This document shows positions 61,861 through 64,000 of a stretch of DNA of 64,000 nucleotides, piece by piece. The translations under genes and the position numbers were made by a program. This stretch comes from Exercitatus varius (GTDB taxonomy: Bacteria > Pseudomonadota > Gammaproteobacteria > Enterobacterales > Pasteurellaceae): positions 372,001-436,000 of the forward strand of contig NZ_JARQTO010000001.1 of the NCBI RefSeq assembly GCF_029577735.1, given 5' to 3'. The notes under the pieces were generated by a model. The model was not told where the DNA came from. It saw only the letters and a program-made list of their open reading frames with translations, and did no database searches. Numbering within the stretch: position 1 is the stretch's first letter; every line of letters begins with the position of its first letter.

Positions 61861-62394
61861 TTAAAATGTTGACGTATCCTGGAACAAACCGACTTTCAAA
61901 TCCGTCGCCGTATAAATCACTCGGCCGTCCACTTCCACTTCACCGTCCGCCACACCCATGATTAACTTACGATTGATCACGCGTTTTAAATGAATGCGGT
62001 AAGTCACTTTTTTCGCAGTCGGCAACACCTGACCGGTGAATTTCACTTCGCCTACGCCTAAAGCGCGGCCTTTGCCTTCGCCGCCAATCCAGCCCAAATA
62101 GAAGCCCACCAACTGCCACATGGCATCCAGCCCCAAGCAGCCAGGCATCACCGGATCGCCAATGAAATGACAATCAAAAAAGAATAAATCCGGTTTAATG
62201 TCTAATTCCGCTTCCACGTAACCTTTGCCGTAATTTCCGCCGGTTTCGTTCATTTCAACCACGCGATCCATCATCAGCATTGTTGGCGCCGGCAACTGCG
62301 GACCTTTCGGCCCGAATAATTCACCGCGACCTGAGGCTAATAAATCTTCGTAAGTGTACGAGCTTTTGTGATTCGGTGTACAGGTGTTTGTCAT
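61861..62394 (-). CDS. fabA: 3-hydroxydecanoyl-ACP dehydratase/isomerase
   Basis: Introduces the cis double bond for unsaturated fatty acids; 177 residues. Active-site His76 is in DCHFIGDPVMPGC and Asp90 in LGLDAMWQ; the C-terminus DLKVGLFQDTSTF ends as in E. coli. The ATG at 62394 has AGGGA upstream; the longer frame to 62439 is rejected. It lies downstream of ycbZ as in E. coli. FabR and FadR sites abut upstream. Confidence 0.96.
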   Translation of the reverse strand: MTNTCTPNHKSSYTYEDLLASGRGELFGPKGPQLPAPTMLMMDRVVEMNETGGNYGKGYVEAELDIKPDLFFFDCHFIGDPVMPGCLGLDAMWQLVGFYLGWIGGEGKGRALGVGEVKFTGQVLPTAKKVTYRIHLKRVINRKLIMGVADGEVEVDGRVIYTATDLKVGLFQDTSTF

Positions 62395-62483
62395 TTCAAT
62401 TTTCCCTAATAACAGATAAATAAAGGATACGCCTTGCATATCGTAACGGCGGCATTCTAACAGAGTCCCTCAAAAATAAAAAT

Positions 62484-62501
62484 AGCTAACACGTGTACGC
62501 T
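62484..62501. promoter_or_regulatory. FabR-type operator of fabA
   Basis: AGCTAACACGTGTACGCT reads on the gene's strand as AGCGTACACGTGTTAGCT, a near-perfect palindrome like the FabR repressor site of enteric fabA and fabB. It is about 90 bp before the fabA start and one base from the FadR site. Confidence 0.6.
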
Positions 62502-62502
62502 G

Positions 62503-62519
62503 AATTGGTCTAACCAGTT
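62503..62519. promoter_or_regulatory. FadR operator of fabA
   Basis: Read on the gene's strand, AACTGGTTAGACCAATT matches the FadR consensus (AACTGGTC-N-GACCAGTT) at all but two defined bases. FadR activates fabA in E. coli. Its upstream edge overlaps the ycbZ stop codon. Confidence 0.7.
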
Positions 62520-64000
62520 ACTTTTTACCCAATAATGCGCGCCACAAGCTAAAACGCGGAGAATCCGCATGTAATTCAATACGTTGGTGAATTAAACGCG
62601 CTAACGGCTGGTTATCTTCCGTATAAATTTTATCCGGTTCTTCCACCAAATCCCGCGCAAATAAAATTTTACCGGTCTGATAAACGTCTTCCACCGCCCA
62701 AATAAAAAACTGCTGATTTCTGACCGCACTTTGTACGGATTCGCTTAAACTCAGCTGATTAATTGTCGCCGCCGGGATAATGACGCCTTGTTTCCCCGTT
62801 AAGCCGCGGCGTTCGCAAATAGTAAAAAAGCCTTCAATTTTATCGTTTACGCCACCTACCGCATGAACCAGACCGAATTGATCAATAGTGCCGGTGATGG
62901 CGATCGATTGCGGAATAGCCACATCGGACAACGCGCTGGTTAACACGCAAAATGCCGCCAGAGATGCACTGTCGCCGTTAATTTCGCCGTAAGATTGTTC
63001 AAACACCAGCGAAGCGGAAAAAGGCAATTGCGACGGCAACTGTAATATGCCGGCAAGACAACTTTCCGCAATCAGCATGCCTTTGCCGTGAAGATTGCCC
63101 GCCAATTCGCTTTTGCGTTCCACATCAATGATTTCACCGTCACCGAATTTGACTAAACAGCTTATGCGCGAAGGCTCGCCGAAGGATAACGGCGCACCGG
63201 CATAATCCACCACGGACAAACCGTTAACCTGCCCGACTTCCTCGCCTTCCGTGGGAATGTAAACCTGCTCGTGCAAAATATCCGCATAGGCTTGTTCGCG
63301 CAAAAATCCCTGCTGATATTGAGTTTGCTGAAAAACTCGTTCAAAATCTCCCGCACTTATGCCCTTGTCGCCGGTATTTTTATGCGACAACCCGGCTTTC
63401 GTCAGCCAATTTTTCAGCATGGTCGGCGAAATATTGATCAGCTGACGATCTTCGCTTTCCCGCACCAATAACTGATAAAGCTTAATGAGCCCCGCCATAT
63501 CGGGAACCGGCAAATGCTGCGAAACGGCAAAATCCCGCACATATTTCGCCCATTGACAATGCGCCGTTTCGTCTTCCATGGCGAAATAACTTTCGATTTC
63601 CGCATAATCCGCGAATCGGAACAAATCCGGTTCCAGCTCCGAAAACACGGCTAAATCCTCGCGCTGGCCCAACAAAATGACTTTCAGCGACAACGGATAA
63701 CTTGGAATCGCACAAGGCAGCGGTTTAAACGGATGAGCGGAATACCAATCAAACATTTGCGTCTGCAGAATTTGTTTCAGGCGTTGCCACAATTCAAATT
63801 TATCTAACAAGGCAGCCAGATTGAGAATCAACACACCGCCGTTCAGCTCGTGCACCAATCCCGCATTTAACTGAATATCCTTAGACATAGGATGAACCCG
63901 AATGGAGCCCAATAAGCGGTTTTGATCAAAATATAAAGCGGAACCGACGGATTTTTTCGCCGCAAAATTATCCTGCGTCGATTGCGCCAGTTCGGCATGC
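62518..64000 (-). CDS. ycbZ: Lon-like protease YcbZ (LonH), 3' part
   Basis: Partial gene: the frame stays open to the right edge, so at least the first 90 or so residues are missing (E. coli YcbZ has 586; 493 are visible). It lacks an AAA module of the usual Lon kind and ends in a Lon-type protease domain. The catalytic Ser is in INGDSASLAAFCVLT and the Lys in VGGVNDKIEGFFTIC, forming the Ser-Lys dyad. It precedes fabA as in E. coli. An uptake signal is at 62723-62731. The physiological role is poorly known. Confidence 0.88.
   Translation of the reverse strand, partial: HAELAQSTQDNFAAKKSVGSALYFDQNRLLGSIRVHPMSKDIQLNAGLVHELNGGVLILNLAALLDKFELWQRLKQILQTQMFDWYSAHPFKPLPCAIPSYPLSLKVILLGQREDLAVFSELEPDLFRFADYAEIESYFAMEDETAHCQWAKYVRDFAVSQHLPVPDMAGLIKLYQLLVRESEDRQLINISPTMLKNWLTKAGLSHKNTGDKGISAGDFERVFQQTQYQQGFLREQAYADILHEQVYIPTEGEEVGQVNGLSVVDYAGAPLSFGEPSRISCLVKFGDGEIIDVERKSELAGNLHGKGMLIAESCLAGILQLPSQLPFSASLVFEQSYGEINGDSASLAAFCVLTSALSDVAIPQSIAITGTIDQFGLVHAVGGVNDKIEGFFTICERRGLTGKQGVIIPAATINQLSLSESVQSAVRNQQFFIWAVEDVYQTGKILFARDLVEEPDKIYTEDNQPLARLIHQRIELHADSPRFSLWRALLGKK

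Noticed and set aside
1..64000. CRISPR array, prophage, insertion sequence or defence island
   Set aside because: No regularly spaced repeats, transposase, integrase, phage structural or restriction genes were seen; gene content and order are mostly core chromosomal.

Overview
This 64 kb window is chromosomal DNA from a gammaproteobacterium of the family Pasteurellaceae, on the Haemophilus/Pasteurella side of that family. The main reason is the density of the Hin-type DNA-uptake signal AAGTGCGGT/ACCGCACTT, which occurs several dozen times, often as inverted pairs that double as transcription terminators. Protein similarity to Escherichia coli and Haemophilus is consistent with this. The lactose operon, DHA kinase operon, CitMHS carrier and FNR-linked carbonic anhydrase suit a rumen-type, capnophilic, succinate-forming relative such as Basfia/Mannheimia succiniciproducens, but the species is an inference.

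Layout. 1-4.5 kb: lacY-lacZ behind three LacI-type operators interleaved with two CRP sites. 4.6-9.7 kb: accessory genes (an unrecognised secreted protein, DoxX, pirin, an alpha/beta hydrolase, a CitMHS carrier). 9.8-24.6 kb: folE, asnS, topA, sbcB, yegP, a DMT carrier and the mukFEB condensin operon. 24.7-31.6 kb: ttcA, nrdD, nrdG, a TatD-type nuclease gene, pth-ychF. 31.7-34.5 kb: a methyltransferase, mmuM and an APC antiporter. 34.6-39.5 kb: tRNA-Val(GAC) and a pheS-X-pheT-ihfA-nlpC cluster in which X is an unrecognised secreted protein. 39.6-49.7 kb: glmM-folP, a Set-type sugar efflux pump, alpha carbonic anhydrase, pgi, alr, dnaB, aroG. 49.9-58.4 kb: lolCDE behind a hydroxyacid dehydrogenase gene, then kdsA, sirB1, prmC, an RDD protein gene and prfA. 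58.5-64 kb: sixA, dhaKLM, rimI, fabA and the 3' part of ycbZ (Lon-like), which runs off the right edge.

Most genes are housekeeping and arranged as in enteric relatives, so the informative parts are the regulatory DNA and the departures from enteric gene order. The clearest sites read by eye are the lac operator/CRP array, a TrpR-type operator at aroG, abutting FadR and FabR sites at fabA, an FNR box at the carbonic anhydrase gene and CRP-like sites at dhaK and the CitMHS gene. Departures from the enteric order include a secreted-protein gene between pheS and pheT, loss of btuCED between ihfA and nlpC, an RDD gene between prfA and prmC, and a one-domain DhaM.

I found no CRISPR array, prophage, insertion sequence, toxin-antitoxin pair or recognisable defence island. 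I do not see a convincing new multi-gene system. The best unknowns are the two secreted proteins at 4601-5497 and 37832-38302.
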